Below, piece after piece: positions 36,976 through 47,229 of a DNA stretch of 64,000 nucleotides. Location: the NCBI RefSeq assembly GCF_036322705.1, contig NZ_AP027270.1, positions 1,551,501 through 1,615,500 of the forward strand. The letters are read 5' to 3'. The first letter of the stretch is position 1, and each line of letters opens with the position of its first letter. Both the position numbers and the translations under genes were made by a program. The notes beneath the pieces are model-generated. The model saw only the letters and a list, made by a program, of their open reading frames with translations, was not told where the DNA came from and did not search any database. This DNA is from Maricaulis maris (GTDB lineage Bacteria; Pseudomonadota; Alphaproteobacteria; Caulobacterales; Maricaulaceae).

Positions 36976-37090
36976 GGGTTAGCCTTAGTGTTCAGACAAA
37001 GGGGCGGTCGAAACCGCGGGCAAAATCGAGCGCGCGTTATGTCACGCGGATTCGGCGTGTGCAACGCTGTGGAGCGGTTCGGTGTCACCG

Positions 37091-37175
37091 TGGTGCGGAT
37101 GGAGGGACTCGAACCCCCACGCCTCTCGGCACCAGAACCTAAATCTGGCGCGTCTACCAGTTCCGCCACATCCGC
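37091..37175 (-). tRNA. tRNA-Leu (TAG)
   Basis: 85 bases with encoded CCA and a long variable arm, as in class II tRNAs. The acceptor stem GCGGATG pairs with CATCCGC, the anticodon loop TTTAGGT gives anticodon TAG, and the T arm is GGGGGTTCGAGTCCCTC. Confidence 0.97.
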
Positions 37176-37330
37176 ATGTCGGGCCGGCGTTATCGCTTGG
37201 CTTTGCGGGCCAGGCAAGAGGCTGAATGCGCTTGCCGGAATACCGGCTGCACAGGGCTCTCGCCCGATCAATCCGGCCTTAAGCATTGCCGGTACACAAT
37301 GCAGCCCTCCGAGATGCTGAACGGTCCGAG

Positions 37331-38533
37331 ATGGCTGCTGACTTGAAAACCTTCATTCGCCGGGCCCTGGCCGCGGGAGAGCGTATCGATGTCGGGCAAT
37401 TCCGGCTTCTCAACCTGGCAGCCGTTCAGGAACGGGCTGGCGAGAACTGGCCGAGCGTGCGCAAGAAGGTCTTCACCGCGGCCACCCAGTTTCTCGTCAA
37501 TCGCCTGGGCGCGGACGATGCGGTGATCCCGTGCGAAGAGGGCTTTCTGGTCCTGTTCGCGAAGGCACCCGATGACCCTGCGGCGGTTCTGGCCGCCCTC
37601 AATGATGCCCTGATGACCTTCTTTCTGGGCGATCCCGAGACCCGGCCACTGGCCGTCGAGAGCACGGCAAGCCGCGTCGACGCGGATGACATCACAAACC
37701 TCGCGCAAGCGGCGAAACCTGCGCCTGCGGAGGCGCCGGCGCTGCGCCCCCTGCCCCGCACCCGGGCCACCTCGGAGTGCCGCGAGAATGAGGTGATTGC
37801 GCACTATCGACCGATCTGGGACGCGCAAAAGCAGGCCGTTGCCTTCAATGCCTGCCTGCCCAAAGTGGTCATCGGCGGCCGCGCACTCGAGGGCCGAAGG
37901 GCGATCTCGACAGGGATGGCCAAGGCCAGCCAGTTCGAGCTTGACGCCTGTGCGCTCGGCGCGGCGATCGAGATGATCCTCGCAATGGCGAGCCGACAAA
38001 AGCGCATCCGTTTGCGGGTCGCCATCCATGCCAGCTGCTGGTCAGACAGCGTGCAGAGAGCCGAGCTGATGGCGATACTGGACACCCTGCCTGTCCCCCT
38101 GCGCAAACGCCTTCTCGTGCGAATTGACGGTCTCAGCGGTCAGCTGGCCGCTCAGGCCAGCGCGCTGGCAGAGCTCGCGCCGAGCGGGGTCGGTCTGATG
38201 GCCGAGATCCCGTTTGGTGAAACAGGCCTGGAAATCTTCGACGGAGTCGGGGTCAGCCTGTTCTCCTGCTCCGCGCCGCCACCCGTCAACGCCAATTCCG
38301 AAGGTCTGCTCGATCACGATGCCAAGGCCCTGAACCGGATGGTCAAGGCCGGCATCGCGCTGAAGGCTGCAAGCTATCTTCATGATGTGCGGGACCTTCT
38401 GGTTCTGAAGGCTGGAATGACCAGCGGGATTCGTTTCTTTTCGGGCCAGGCCGTAATCCCGGACCGAACCAGCCCTTCGCCGACCCAACCCCTGTCGATC
38501 GTCGATATCTGCCGTGTGCACAAAGCAGCCTAG
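37331..38533 (+). CDS. Degenerate GGDEF/EAL-like protein
   Basis: 400 residues, not a known named protein. The C-terminal half (about 150-385) follows the outline of an EAL domain: HYRPIWDAQKQAVAFNACLP, LDACALGAAIEMI, RLRVAIHASCW, LLVRIDGLSGQLAAQ and GIRFFSGQAVIPD, at the places of the FQPIVD, LDxWVL, LSVNLS, LEITES and QGYLFSRP motifs. None of the catalytic Glu, Asp or Lys residues is kept. The N-terminal 115 residues weakly resemble a collapsed GGDEF domain. It is probably a c-di-GMP binding or protein-interaction module. ATG at 37331 was chosen over TTG at 37286; neither has a strong Shine-Dalgarno. The assignment is an inference from pattern only. Confidence 0.6.
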   Translation: MAADLKTFIRRALAAGERIDVGQFRLLNLAAVQERAGENWPSVRKKVFTAATQFLVNRLGADDAVIPCEEGFLVLFAKAPDDPAAVLAALNDALMTFFLGDPETRPLAVESTASRVDADDITNLAQAAKPAPAEAPALRPLPRTRATSECRENEVIAHYRPIWDAQKQAVAFNACLPKVVIGGRALEGRRAISTGMAKASQFELDACALGAAIEMILAMASRQKRIRLRVAIHASCWSDSVQRAELMAILDTLPVPLRKRLLVRIDGLSGQLAAQASALAELAPSGVGLMAEIPFGETGLEIFDGVGVSLFSCSAPPPVNANSEGLLDHDAKALNRMVKAGIALKAASYLHDVRDLLVLKAGMTSGIRFFSGQAVIPDRTSPSPTQPLSIVDICRVHKAA

Positions 38534-38565
38534 ACGCAGTCGCTACATCGCCGGATAGTGCCGGC

Positions 38566-39174
38566 ATGAGCCTTGACGAAGACCGCACACCGTTCGACTG
38601 GGAGACGCGCTTTCGCGACGATGACACGCCGTGGGAACGCGGTGCCCTGCATCCCGCTTTCCTCCACTGGCGCGAGACGAAAGCGTTTCGTCCCGGCGAG
38701 CATGTCCTGATACCGGGATGTGGCCGATCTCAGGAATTGCTGGCTTTTGCAGAGGCCGGGCTGACGGTCACCGGAGCGGACCTGTCCGAGACCGCCATCG
38801 CCTGGCAGTCGGAGAAGTTTGCCACCGCGGGGCAGCGCGCCGATCTGGTCACGGGCGACGTTCTCGCCTGGCAGCCCGGAACACCCCTCGATCTTGTCTA
38901 TGAGCAGACCTTTCTGTGCGCCATCCATCCGCGCCTGCGGCAAGCTTATGAGAGCGCCCTGACCCGCTGGCTCAGACCGGGCGGGCGCCTGCACGCGCTT
39001 TTCATGCAAAAGGATGAGCGCGGTGGACCGCCCTATGGCTGCCCGATCGATGTGATGCACGACCTGTTTCCCGAAACGCGATGGATCTGGCCCGCCGACG
39101 ACGAGATCAAGCCCTGGCCACACCCTCGCCTCAACGGCAAACCCGAGCTCGGAGCCGTCCTGATCCGGCGTTAG
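38566..39174 (+). CDS. SAM-dependent methyltransferase, thiopurine S-methyltransferase (TPMT) family
   Basis: 202 residues. The SAM-binding motif I is VLIPGCGRSQELLAFAEAG and the post-I acidic residue is in VTGADLSETAI. The start WETRFRDDDTPWERGALHPAF and the segment YEQTFLCAIHPRLRQAY are typical of the TPMT family, which methylates sulfur, selenium or tellurium groups. The natural substrate cannot be told. It starts 32 bases after the degenerate EAL-like gene and its stop overlaps that of the convergent MATE gene by 4 bases. Confidence 0.88.
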   Translation: MSLDEDRTPFDWETRFRDDDTPWERGALHPAFLHWRETKAFRPGEHVLIPGCGRSQELLAFAEAGLTVTGADLSETAIAWQSEKFATAGQRADLVTGDVLAWQPGTPLDLVYEQTFLCAIHPRLRQAYESALTRWLRPGGRLHALFMQKDERGGPPYGCPIDVMHDLFPETRWIWPADDEIKPWPHPRLNGKPELGAVLIRR

Positions 39175-40607
39175 GGAGTGTCTTGGACTACCGCTGGCTC
39201 GGATACCGCGGCGGCCCGCGGCTTGCGCTTGCGCCCGTGCTTGGCCGTCATCGGCGCCTTTGTGAGCACAAAGATCCCGGCGGCAGTGCCGGCCAGAATA
39301 TTGGCCAGCGCGACTCCCCAGATCACGCCGGTCGGAGCGTCCAGCCAAAGCCCGCCAATGACAACGCCGGGGATCATCAAGCCGAGGGCCCGGCCAGCGG
39401 TGATCACCATCCCATGGGCCGGACGGCCCAGCCCGTTGAACCCGGCCGAGGCCGCGATCGTGATACCATAGCCGGCAATCGTCACCGGAACGATGCGCCA
39501 ATACGCGATTGCCGCCGACTGGCCGGTCTCGCTTGGCAGGAAGAGCATGGCCAGCCAGGGCGCCGCGATCCACAGGATAACGGCAATCGTCAGGCTCCAG
39601 CCGATGCAGAAGAGAAAACTCGACCGGAAAGCCTCGCGCACCCGATCAAGACGGTCGGCACCGCCATTCTGACCGGTCACCGCGCCGATGCTCGCCGAAA
39701 GCGCGAACAGGGGCACGATGGCGAAGGCCTCGATCCGCCCCGCAACCCCGAGGCCACCGACAGCCGCATCGCCGAAGCGCGCCATCGCCAGACCGGACAT
39801 GGCGACCGTCATGGCCAGAGGATTGAAGATATTCGACAGGCAGGCCGGCATGCCGACCCGGGCAATATCGCGCCAGTGGTGCCAGACCTCCCCGAGATCC
39901 TCCGGTTTGAAATCGATCAGCTTTTCCTTCACGACCAGATACCAGCCGACCATCGCAAAGGTCACCGCATTTGCAGCCACGGTCGCCAGAGCCGCGCCCG
40001 ACACGCCCCAGCCAAGGCCCGGGAAGAGACCGAACACGTCATCAAGAATGAAGATCGGGTCGAGGATCAGGTTAACGAACGCCGCAGCGATCATCATCAG
40101 GCTCGGGATGACGGCATTGCCCAAGGCACGCAGGATATTGCTGGCGACCATGGGGCCGACGATCAGGACAATGCCGGCGAACCAAACCGTCATATAGTCA
40201 ACCACATGGGGCAACATGGTGTCGCTGGCGCCAAGCCCGCGGAATATCGGCTCGACGAAGATCACCCCCAAAAGCGAGACAACACCGACCGACACCAGCG
40301 CCAATGTCATCGCATCGGTCGAGATGCGGGCGAGGCTTGGTCCGCCCTCCTTGCGGCCCGCGGCGCGTGAAACCGCTGAAACCGCGCCGGCGCCAAGTCC
40401 GATCGAGACACTCATGACGAGCATGGTGACCGGGAAGCTCATCTGGACAGCCGCCTGCTGGGCCGTACCCAGCGTGCCGACCCAATAGGTGTCGACGATC
40501 CCGACCAGCATCATGGCCAGAATGCCGAAACTCATCGGCAGGAGCATGCGAAGGATATGGCCGAAGACCGGACCTTCGGTCATGTCACGTGCTGATCGTC
40601 CTGCCAT
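39171..40607 (-). CDS. MATE family efflux transporter
   Basis: 478 residues with 12 membrane helices in two halves, each with the MATE/NorM outline: MLLPMSFGILAMMLVGIVDT at helix 1 and GMPACLSNIFNPLAMTVAM at helix 7. It would export organic cations or metabolites with Na+ or H+. The final segment is basic (AKHGRKRKPRAAAV). GAGGGGAC precedes the ATG. It converges with the methyltransferase gene, stop codons overlapping (TTAG). Substrate unknown. Confidence 0.92.
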   Translation of the reverse strand: MAGRSARDMTEGPVFGHILRMLLPMSFGILAMMLVGIVDTYWVGTLGTAQQAAVQMSFPVTMLVMSVSIGLGAGAVSAVSRAAGRKEGGPSLARISTDAMTLALVSVGVVSLLGVIFVEPIFRGLGASDTMLPHVVDYMTVWFAGIVLIVGPMVASNILRALGNAVIPSLMMIAAAFVNLILDPIFILDDVFGLFPGLGWGVSGAALATVAANAVTFAMVGWYLVVKEKLIDFKPEDLGEVWHHWRDIARVGMPACLSNIFNPLAMTVAMSGLAMARFGDAAVGGLGVAGRIEAFAIVPLFALSASIGAVTGQNGGADRLDRVREAFRSSFLFCIGWSLTIAVILWIAAPWLAMLFLPSETGQSAAIAYWRIVPVTIAGYGITIAASAGFNGLGRPAHGMVITAGRALGLMIPGVVIGGLWLDAPTGVIWGVALANILAGTAAGIFVLTKAPMTAKHGRKRKPRAAAVSEPAVVQDTP

Positions 40608-40704
40608 GCTGTCCCCTCTTCACTCGCAGGCAAGCATAGATAGGAACGGCACAGCCTGTCTGCAGTGCCTGGCTGTCAAATCGCTGTGAAGACGTGTGGA
40701 TCGG

Positions 40705-41196
40705 TTATCGTGTTCGCGTGACGGTCCACCGTGCCATGTCATCGGCGTCCTGCAGGGGTGGCATGGCGCAGTCCGGATCGGCAAGCTGCTCGCCGATATC
40801 CGGCACGGAGAACGCGGTGCACCGCGTCTCCCCGCTCGCCGTCCCTTGCAGAGGCACGTACCCCTGGGATCCGGCCGCATAGATGAAGTCCTCGTAGGAA
40901 AACACGATGTCAGCGGTCGAGCTGCCATCGAATCCGTGATCGATACCGGTGACCGCGAACTGCGAGGCACAGGACGACTGCCCCTCCGGCGTTCCGTTCG
41001 ACCACTCGATCTCGATACACCCATTGGACTGGAAGGCGAAGGTCCAGCTCCCGCCGTCACTGAACCCGTATTCAAGCCGGACAGACCACTCCTGCCCGGC
41101 GAGCGGGGCGCCCGGCTCCTGAACGAGAACCGGAGTCGAGCCCAAAACGGCGGCAACAAAAGCGACACCGATATTGCCCGGTGCAATCATCAGCAT
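40705..41196 (-). CDS. Hypothetical secreted protein
   Basis: 163 residues, no family recognised. A hydrophobic N-terminus (MLMIAPGNIGVAFVAAVLGS) may be a signal peptide, although it lacks the usual basic residues. The rest is acidic and Trp/Tyr/Gly-rich with beta character (WSVRLEYGFSDGGSWTFAF, CIEIEWSNG) and four Cys that could form two disulfides. The nearest Shine-Dalgarno (GGGGAGGAA) is 18 bases before the ATG, which is far, so the start is uncertain. It lies alone between MATE and maeB. The plus-strand frame over the same bases is basic and Arg-rich and looks like a shadow. Confidence 0.5.
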   Translation of the reverse strand: MLMIAPGNIGVAFVAAVLGSTPVLVQEPGAPLAGQEWSVRLEYGFSDGGSWTFAFQSNGCIEIEWSNGTPEGQSSCASQFAVTGIDHGFDGSSTADIVFSYEDFIYAAGSQGYVPLQGTASGETRCTAFSVPDIGEQLADPDCAMPPLQDADDMARWTVTRTR

Positions 41197-41271
41197 TGGC
41201 AGAGCATGGCTGTTCCTCCCCGAAACTGTGCGGAGGGAGTTTGGAACACCACCCCTTAAACCAAGGTTCAG

Positions 41272-41286
41272 GGCAACCTGGTTGCC
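41272..41286. repeat. 15-base palindrome after maeB
   Basis: GGCAACC, T, GGTTGCC: perfect 7-base arms directly after the maeB stop (41293). There is no T-run, so it is not a typical intrinsic terminator. Confidence 0.5.
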
Positions 41287-41292
41287 GGGTCT

Positions 41293-43569
41293 TCAGCCAC
41301 TCGCCTTGTTCAGGTCAAATGCCGCGATGCCAGCCAGATTGACAATATCGGTCACACTGGCACCAAGCCGCGCGATCTGAACCGGTTTCTCCAGCCCCAC
41401 CAGCATCGGGCCGATCACCGTCGCTCCCCCCGCTGCCTTGAGCAGACGAACGGCGATAGACGCCGAATGGATGGCGGGCATGATCAGCACATTGGCCGGC
41501 TGGGTGAGACGCGAGAACGGGTAGAGCTTATGATGCTCCGGGTCGAGCGCGACATCGGCAGCCAGCTCCCCCTCATACTCAAAGTCGACACCCTGGCCAT
41601 CGAGGATCTCAACAGCCTGCTGGATTTTGGTGGTCCGCTCACCCGGCGGGTTGCCGAAGCTCGAATAGGACAGAAAGGCCAGGTGTGGCGTCATCCCGAA
41701 GCGGCGCGTGGCATTGGCCGTCACGACAGCAATCTCGGCCAGCGCCTCGGCATCCGGGAATTCGGTGACCGAGGTATCACCAATGACGAGGCTGCGCCCG
41801 CGCGTCACGGCAATCGTGACGCCGACCGGTCGGCTGCCCTTGATCGGGTCGAGGACCAACTCGACATCGTTCATGACGACGTTGGAGTGACGCGTCACGC
41901 CTGTGACCATGCCGTCGGCATGACCCATTTTCAGCATGCAGGCCGAGAAGACATTCCGGTCGTTATTGACCCGCCTCTGCACGTCACGACGCAAATAGCC
42001 CTGCCGTTGCAGCCGCTCATAGAGATAATCGGAATAATCCGAATTGTATTCGGACAGGCGCGCATTGCAGACCTCCAGCGATCCGGCCGGGATCCCGAGG
42101 TCTTTCATGTTCGCCGCGACAACATCCTCACGCGCCACCAGGATGGCCTTGCCGAGCCCCTGGGTTTGAAAGGCGTGAGCGGCGCGGATAACCGCCGGCT
42201 CCTCGCCCTCGGCGAAGACAATCGTCTTCTGCTCAGCCCGGATCGAGGCCGATATCCGCTGCTGGACGGCGGCGGTCGGATCAAGGCGACGCGCCAGGCC
42301 GTGCTTGTACGCCTCGACATCCTCGAGCGGCTTGCGAGCCACACCGCTATCAATCGCCGCTTGCGCCACAAAAGGGGGCACCCAGGAGATCAGCCGCGGA
42401 TCGAAGGGTGTCGGAATGATGTAATCGGGACCGTATTGAAGCCGGTCGACTTTGTAGGCCTGCGCGACCTCATCCGGCACATCCTCGCGCGCCAGGGCTG
42501 CCAGGGCACGCGCCGCCGCGATCTTCATCTCCTCATTGATCGTCCGGGCGCGCACATCGAGGGCGCCACGGAAAATATACGGGAAGCCGAGGACGTTATT
42601 GACCTGGTTCGGGTAGTCCGACCGACCGGTTGCCATGATCACATCATCGCGAACTTCCCTGACCTCCTCCGGCGTAATCTCGGGACGCGGATTGGCCATC
42701 GCGAAGATGATGGGATTGGGCGCGAGCGAGGCCACGATGGCCTTTGTGAAAACGCCTGCAGCAGAAAGTCCGAGCAGCACGTCAGCACCCTCGGCGGCAT
42801 CCGCAAGCGTGCGCTTGTCGGTCTTGATTGCGTGTTTGTTGAGACGGTCATGACCGCCCGGACGGCCTTCATAAACGACACCGTCAATATCGACGACGAT
42901 CGTGTTTTCCGACTTCACGCCCATCGACTCGATGAGTTCGAGGACAGTCAGGCCCGCGGCGCCAGCGCCACACAGGACGACCTTGAGGTCCTCCATGCGG
43001 CGACCAGTGAGGTCGCAGGCATTGATCAGACCGGCCGCCGCGATGATGGCCGTACCGTGCTGGTCATCGTGAAAGACCGGGATGTTGAGCTCTTCGCGCA
43101 GGCGCGTCTCGATCTCGAAGCATTCCGGGGACTTGATGTCTTCCAGATTGATCCCGCCGAAGGTGTCACCAAAGCCGCGAACGCAGTCTATGAACTTGTC
43201 CGGATCGGTGTAGTCGACCTCGATGTCGACCGCGTCGATATCGGCAAAACGCTTGAACAGGACCGCCTTGCCTTCCATCACCGGCTTGGAGGCTGCCGGC
43301 CCAAGATTGCCGAGGCCGAGAATCGCCGTTCCGTTCGAGACAACGGCGACCATGTTTCCCTTGGAGGTATAGTCGTAAACCGTATCCGGATCCTCCGCGA
43401 TCGCGCGGACCGGGGCCGCGACGCCGGGGCTGTAGGCCAGGGCCAGATCGCGTTGGGTCGCCATTGGCTTGGTCGCAGTGACCGCCAGCTTGCCGGGCGT
43501 CGGCTTCATGTGGAAGGCGAGCGCGTCAGCGTCGAGTTGCGTGTCTGCGCGATAAGTCGATTCAGCCAT
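41293..43569 (-). CDS. maeB: NADP-dependent malic enzyme (MaeB type, with phosphotransacetylase-like domain)
   Basis: 758 residues. Oxidative decarboxylation of malate to pyruvate in the cytoplasm. The N-terminal malic enzyme part (about 1-420) shows [49 protein letters not shown] and the NAD(P)-binding [16 protein letters not shown]. The C-terminal part (about 430-758) is a phosphotransacetylase-like domain ([26 protein letters not shown]) thought to be regulatory in MaeB proteins. ATG at 43569 is preceded by GGGGGA; the frame extends upstream to 43620. It is a single gene, 71 bases from nnr on the same strand. Confidence 0.95.
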   Translation of the reverse strand: MAESTYRADTQLDADALAFHMKPTPGKLAVTATKPMATQRDLALAYSPGVAAPVRAIAEDPDTVYDYTSKGNMVAVVSNGTAILGLGNLGPAASKPVMEGKAVLFKRFADIDAVDIEVDYTDPDKFIDCVRGFGDTFGGINLEDIKSPECFEIETRLREELNIPVFHDDQHGTAIIAAAGLINACDLTGRRMEDLKVVLCGAGAAGLTVLELIESMGVKSENTIVVDIDGVVYEGRPGGHDRLNKHAIKTDKRTLADAAEGADVLLGLSAAGVFTKAIVASLAPNPIIFAMANPRPEITPEEVREVRDDVIMATGRSDYPNQVNNVLGFPYIFRGALDVRARTINEEMKIAAARALAALAREDVPDEVAQAYKVDRLQYGPDYIIPTPFDPRLISWVPPFVAQAAIDSGVARKPLEDVEAYKHGLARRLDPTAAVQQRISASIRAEQKTIVFAEGEEPAVIRAAHAFQTQGLGKAILVAREDVVAANMKDLGIPAGSLEVCNARLSEYNSDYSDYLYERLQRQGYLRRDVQRRVNNDRNVFSACMLKMGHADGMVTGVTRHSNVVMNDVELVLDPIKGSRPVGVTIAVTRGRSLVIGDTSVTEFPDAEALAEIAVVTANATRRFGMTPHLAFLSYSSFGNPPGERTTKIQQAVEILDGQGVDFEYEGELAADVALDPEHHKLYPFSRLTQPANVLIMPAIHSASIAVRLLKAAGGATVIGPMLVGLEKPVQIARLGASVTDIVNLAGIAAFDLNKASG

Positions 43570-43640
43570 GATATCCCCCGGGCGACGGACGTTGGCCGAC
43601 CATGTACCGGTCCGGCACAACTTCCAAGCCCCGCAAACGC

Positions 43641-45152
43641 TTAGCTTCCATGCGTGAGCAGATGGCTGAACGCCGCCTCGCGGCGGTGGCTGTCGGCCAA
43701 GGCTCTGAGGACTTGCGGCAGACAGTCCGGCAGATCCTCGGCCACCAATCCGGCACCCAGCCGCCGACCGGCATCCCCGTGCAGCCAGGCAGCAGACGCT
43801 GCCGCGTCATGCGGTGACATCCCGGCGGCCAGACCTGTTGCCACGATCCCCGCGAGCACATCACCACTTCCGGCGGTCGCAAGCCAGGGACTGGCATGGC
43901 GATTGATCAGGGGCACCGCGCCCGGTGACGCCACGACCGTCGCCGGTCCTTTCAGGAGAACGGTACAGGAGCAGGCCTCGGCGGCGGCCTGGGCGCGCTC
44001 GATCTTGTTGGCCTCGGCGTCGTGCTCGCCGAACAGGCGCGCGAACTCTCCCATATGGGGCGTCAGGACACAGGCCGGATGCAGGCGGGTCAGCAGCGCC
44101 TCGGGGGCCTGCTCAAAACTGGTCAGGGCATCGGCATCGAGGACCAGGGGAAGACCTGTTTCTAGCGCTGCCAGCACGGCATTGCGTGTTGCCTCGCCGA
44201 CGCCCATCGCTGGTCCGAGAACGGCCGCCTCCGCGCGCAGCTCCTCCAGAACACGGCGCGTGTCGGGACCGCCTTCCCAGCGCGCCAGCATGACCGCGGT
44301 GAGCCGCGCGGCATTGACCAGCATGGCCGCCGGCGGCGAACAGATCGTCACCAGGCCGGCACCGGCGCGCAGCGCGGCAAGGGCAGACAGGCGGGCCGCA
44401 CCGGTCGCCGAGGCCGCGCCGCTGAACACAGCGACCCGGCCACGCTGGTGCTTGTGCGTCGCAGGGGCTTCGGCAAGCTCAAGCGGTCGCCAGCGGGGCC
44501 GGAAAACCTCTTGAGCGACAGGGCTGATAGCGGCCTCCCACCCCTGCGGCACCCCGATGTCCGCGCACTCGACCTCACCGCACATTTCCGCATGAGGTTC
44601 AATCACATGAGCCGGCTTTCTACGGTGAAACGTGACCGTCAAATCGGCCTTGCTCGCCATGCCGGACAGGGGTCGGGCGTCGCCGCGAATGCCGCTTGGC
44701 AGATCAATGGCCACGACCGGACAGGATCGGGTCGACAAGGCGTCCAGCCAGCTGGCTGGAAGGCCGGCGACCGGACGCGAGAGGCCGGCACCGAACAGGG
44801 CGTCGACCACCAGAGCCGCATCGCCCCAGACCACCGGTTCGGGCGCCAGCACCGGCGCATCCCAGACGGCCAGAGCCCAGGCCGCGTCCCCGACAAGATC
44901 CTGCGGTTCCGCGAACAACACCACCCGTACCGGCCAGCCGGCCGCCCGCAAGGCGGTTGCCGCGATCAGGCCATCCCCGCCATTATTGCCGGGGCCGGCC
45001 AGCACCAGAACCGGACGCGGCGCCCAACGGGCCCGAATCGCAGACGCAACCGCGTGTCCCGCATTGCTCATAAGGGTTTGGGAGCCAATGCCGTTTTCGA
45101 CCGCATAGCGATCGCAACGGGCGCTGTCGGCGGTAGCCAGGATCTCAGTCAT
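43641..45152 (-). CDS. nnr: Bifunctional NAD(P)H-hydrate repair enzyme (epimerase/dehydratase)
   Basis: 503 residues. It repairs damaged NAD(P)HX: the N-terminal YjeF domain (about 1-210) epimerises and the C-terminal ribokinase-like domain (about 220-500) dehydrates with ADP. Seen: AGPGNNGGDGLIAATALRAA and VVDALFGAGLSRPV in the first part; TPHMGEFARLFG, LLKGPATVVASPG and ATAGSGDVLAGIVATG in the second. ATG at 45152 begins the conserved region; an open extension to 45197 would add 15 residues encoded by an 11-bp repeat. It diverges from glnB. Confidence 0.94.
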   Translation of the reverse strand: MTEILATADSARCDRYAVENGIGSQTLMSNAGHAVASAIRARWAPRPVLVLAGPGNNGGDGLIAATALRAAGWPVRVVLFAEPQDLVGDAAWALAVWDAPVLAPEPVVWGDAALVVDALFGAGLSRPVAGLPASWLDALSTRSCPVVAIDLPSGIRGDARPLSGMASKADLTVTFHRRKPAHVIEPHAEMCGEVECADIGVPQGWEAAISPVAQEVFRPRWRPLELAEAPATHKHQRGRVAVFSGAASATGAARLSALAALRAGAGLVTICSPPAAMLVNAARLTAVMLARWEGGPDTRRVLEELRAEAAVLGPAMGVGEATRNAVLAALETGLPLVLDADALTSFEQAPEALLTRLHPACVLTPHMGEFARLFGEHDAEANKIERAQAAAEACSCTVLLKGPATVVASPGAVPLINRHASPWLATAGSGDVLAGIVATGLAAGMSPHDAAASAAWLHGDAGRRLGAGLVAEDLPDCLPQVLRALADSHRREAAFSHLLTHGS

Positions 45153-45164
45153 TATCGACGCACC

Positions 45165-45196
45165 ATTGTGAGGCAGACCTGCCCGATTGTGAGGCA
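45165..45196. repeat. 11-bp direct repeat between nnr and glnB
   Basis: ATTGTGAGGCA occurs at 45165-45175 and 45186-45196, with a period of 21 bases, two turns of the helix. The distance to the glnB -35 element is about 38-70 bases, where an activator would bind. They also lie just before the nnr start. Confidence 0.6.
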
Positions 45197-45233
45197 TATT
45201 AACCCGGCGCTGCCGCGGCGTCCGGTTTCTGTC

Positions 45234-45624
<391 letters not shown>

Positions 45625-45656
45625 CCCAACCTGATCAGAAATCCGGAGCCTGGCCC

Positions 45657-47060
45657 ATGTCAGACGCAATTCTCAAGAAGCTCAAAGACGAAGACATCAA
45701 GTATGTCGACCTGCGCTTTACCGACCCGCGCGGCAAGCTGCAGCACGTCACCTTCGACCGTTCGGAAGTCAACGAAGACTTCTTTGAAGATGGCGTGATG
45801 TTCGATGGGTCGTCGATTGCCGGCTGGAAAGCCATCAACGAGTCCGACATGGTGCTCAAGCCGGACTCCAGCTATTGCGAAGTCGACCCGTTCTACCAGC
45901 AGCCGACCGCTGTGATCCTCGCCGACATTCTCGAGCCGGGCACGGGCGAAGCCTATAATCGCGACCCGCGCACGACCGCCAAGAAGGCCGAAGCCTTCCT
46001 GAAGGCCTCCGGCGTTGGCGACACCGCCTATTTCGGCCCGGAAGCCGAATTCTTCGTCTTCGACGATGTCCGCTACTCCACGAGCCAGCAGGACACCGGC
46101 TACAAGCTCGACAGCGAAGAGATGCCGCACAATACCGGTTCGAAATTCGAAGGTGGCAATATGGGCCACCGCCCGGGTCCCAAGGGCGGCTATTTCCCGG
46201 TCAACCCGGTCGATAGCGGCCAGGACATGCGCACCGAGATGCTGACCGTGCTCGAAGAGCTTGGCCTGCATCCGGAAAAGCACCACCACGAAGTGGCCCC
46301 GGCGCAGCACGAACTCGGCATGAAGTTCTCGTCCCTGACGACGATGGCCGACCGCATGCAGCTCTACAAATACACCGTCCACATGGTCGCTCATGCCTAT
46401 GGCAAGACCGCGACCTTCATGCCCAAGCCGGTCTGGAACGACAATGGCACCGGCATGCACGTGCACCAGTCGATCTGGAAGGACGGCAAGCCGATGTTCG
46501 CCGGCGATCGCTATGCCGACCTGTCGGAAACCTGCCTCCACTATATCGGCGGCATCATCAAGCACGCCCGCGCTATCAACGCCTTCGCCAACGCGTCGAC
46601 CAACTCCTACAAGCGCCTCGTGCCCGGCTTTGAAGCGCCGGTCCTGCTGGCCTATTCGGCCCGCAACCGGTCGGCGTCGATCCGCATCCCATGGGTTGCC
46701 TCCCCGAACGCCAAGCGTCTGGAGACCCGCTTCCCGGATCCGGCCGGCAATCCGTACCTGACCTTCGCCTCGCTTCTGATGGCCGGTCTCGATGGCATCG
46801 AGAACCGCATCGATCCGGGCGATCCGATGGACAAGGACCTCTACGATCTGCCGCCGCAGGAGCTGAAAGACATCCCGACCGTGTGTCGTTCGCTGCGCGA
46901 GGCACTGGAATCGCTCGACGCCGACCGTGACTTCCTCAAGAAGGGCGGTGTGATGGATGACGACCAGATCGACGCCTATATCGACCTCAAGATCGAAGAA
47001 GTGCTGCGTTACGAAATGCATCCGCACCCGGTTGAGTTCGACATGTATTATTCCTGCTAA
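45657..47060 (+). CDS. glnA: Glutamine synthetase, type I
   Basis: 467 residues. It makes glutamine from glutamate, ammonia and ATP as a dodecamer. Seen: the latch segment [14 protein letters not shown], the metal site [12 protein letters not shown], the ATP region [29 protein letters not shown] and the adenylylation site Tyr396 in [13 protein letters not shown]. The protein ends in the usual FDMYYSC. GGAG lies 9 bases upstream of the ATG. It is controlled by adenylylation through GlnE, expected from the Tyr, and by PII from the gene in front. A strong terminator follows. Confidence 0.97.
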   Translation: MSDAILKKLKDEDIKYVDLRFTDPRGKLQHVTFDRSEVNEDFFEDGVMFDGSSIAGWKAINESDMVLKPDSSYCEVDPFYQQPTAVILADILEPGTGEAYNRDPRTTAKKAEAFLKASGVGDTAYFGPEAEFFVFDDVRYSTSQQDTGYKLDSEEMPHNTGSKFEGGNMGHRPGPKGGYFPVNPVDSGQDMRTEMLTVLEELGLHPEKHHHEVAPAQHELGMKFSSLTTMADRMQLYKYTVHMVAHAYGKTATFMPKPVWNDNGTGMHVHQSIWKDGKPMFAGDRYADLSETCLHYIGGIIKHARAINAFANASTNSYKRLVPGFEAPVLLAYSARNRSASIRIPWVASPNAKRLETRFPDPAGNPYLTFASLLMAGLDGIENRIDPGDPMDKDLYDLPPQELKDIPTVCRSLREALESLDADRDFLKKGGVMDDDQIDAYIDLKIEEVLRYEMHPHPVEFDMYYSC

Positions 47061-47095
47061 ATCAAGCAGGTAGAATAGAGCTACGGCTCAAGTTG

Positions 47096-47128
47096 GCGGC
47101 CGGGCTTTTGCCCGGCCGCTTTCTTTTG
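47096..47128 (+). terminator. Intrinsic terminator of glnBA
   Basis: A 10-bp perfect stem (GCGGCCGGGC with GCCCGGCCGC) with TTTT loop, followed by TTTCTTTT. It lies 35 bases after glnA. Confidence 0.9.
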
Positions 47129-47229
47129 CGCCTCGCACACCTCACACGGTCGACGAGCGCGCAGGCTTTCGCTACAAATCGTGTCTCATTCGACCCAACC
47201 CGTTTGGGGAAGTCCTGTCAGGAGTTCGT

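Noticed and set aside
40696-41259. Plus-strand 187-codon frame as the real gene at this place
   Set aside because: Its product is Arg-rich and without structure signals, whereas the minus frame has a hydrophobic start and balanced composition. I kept the minus frame at moderate confidence.
41467-43644. Plus-strand open frame of 725 codons opposite maeB
   Set aside because: maeB has both enzyme domains and a ribosome site; the opposite frame is a compositional shadow.
45660-47027. Minus-strand open frame of 455 codons opposite glnA
   Set aside because: The plus strand encodes an intact glutamine synthetase with all motifs; the opposite frame is low-information.
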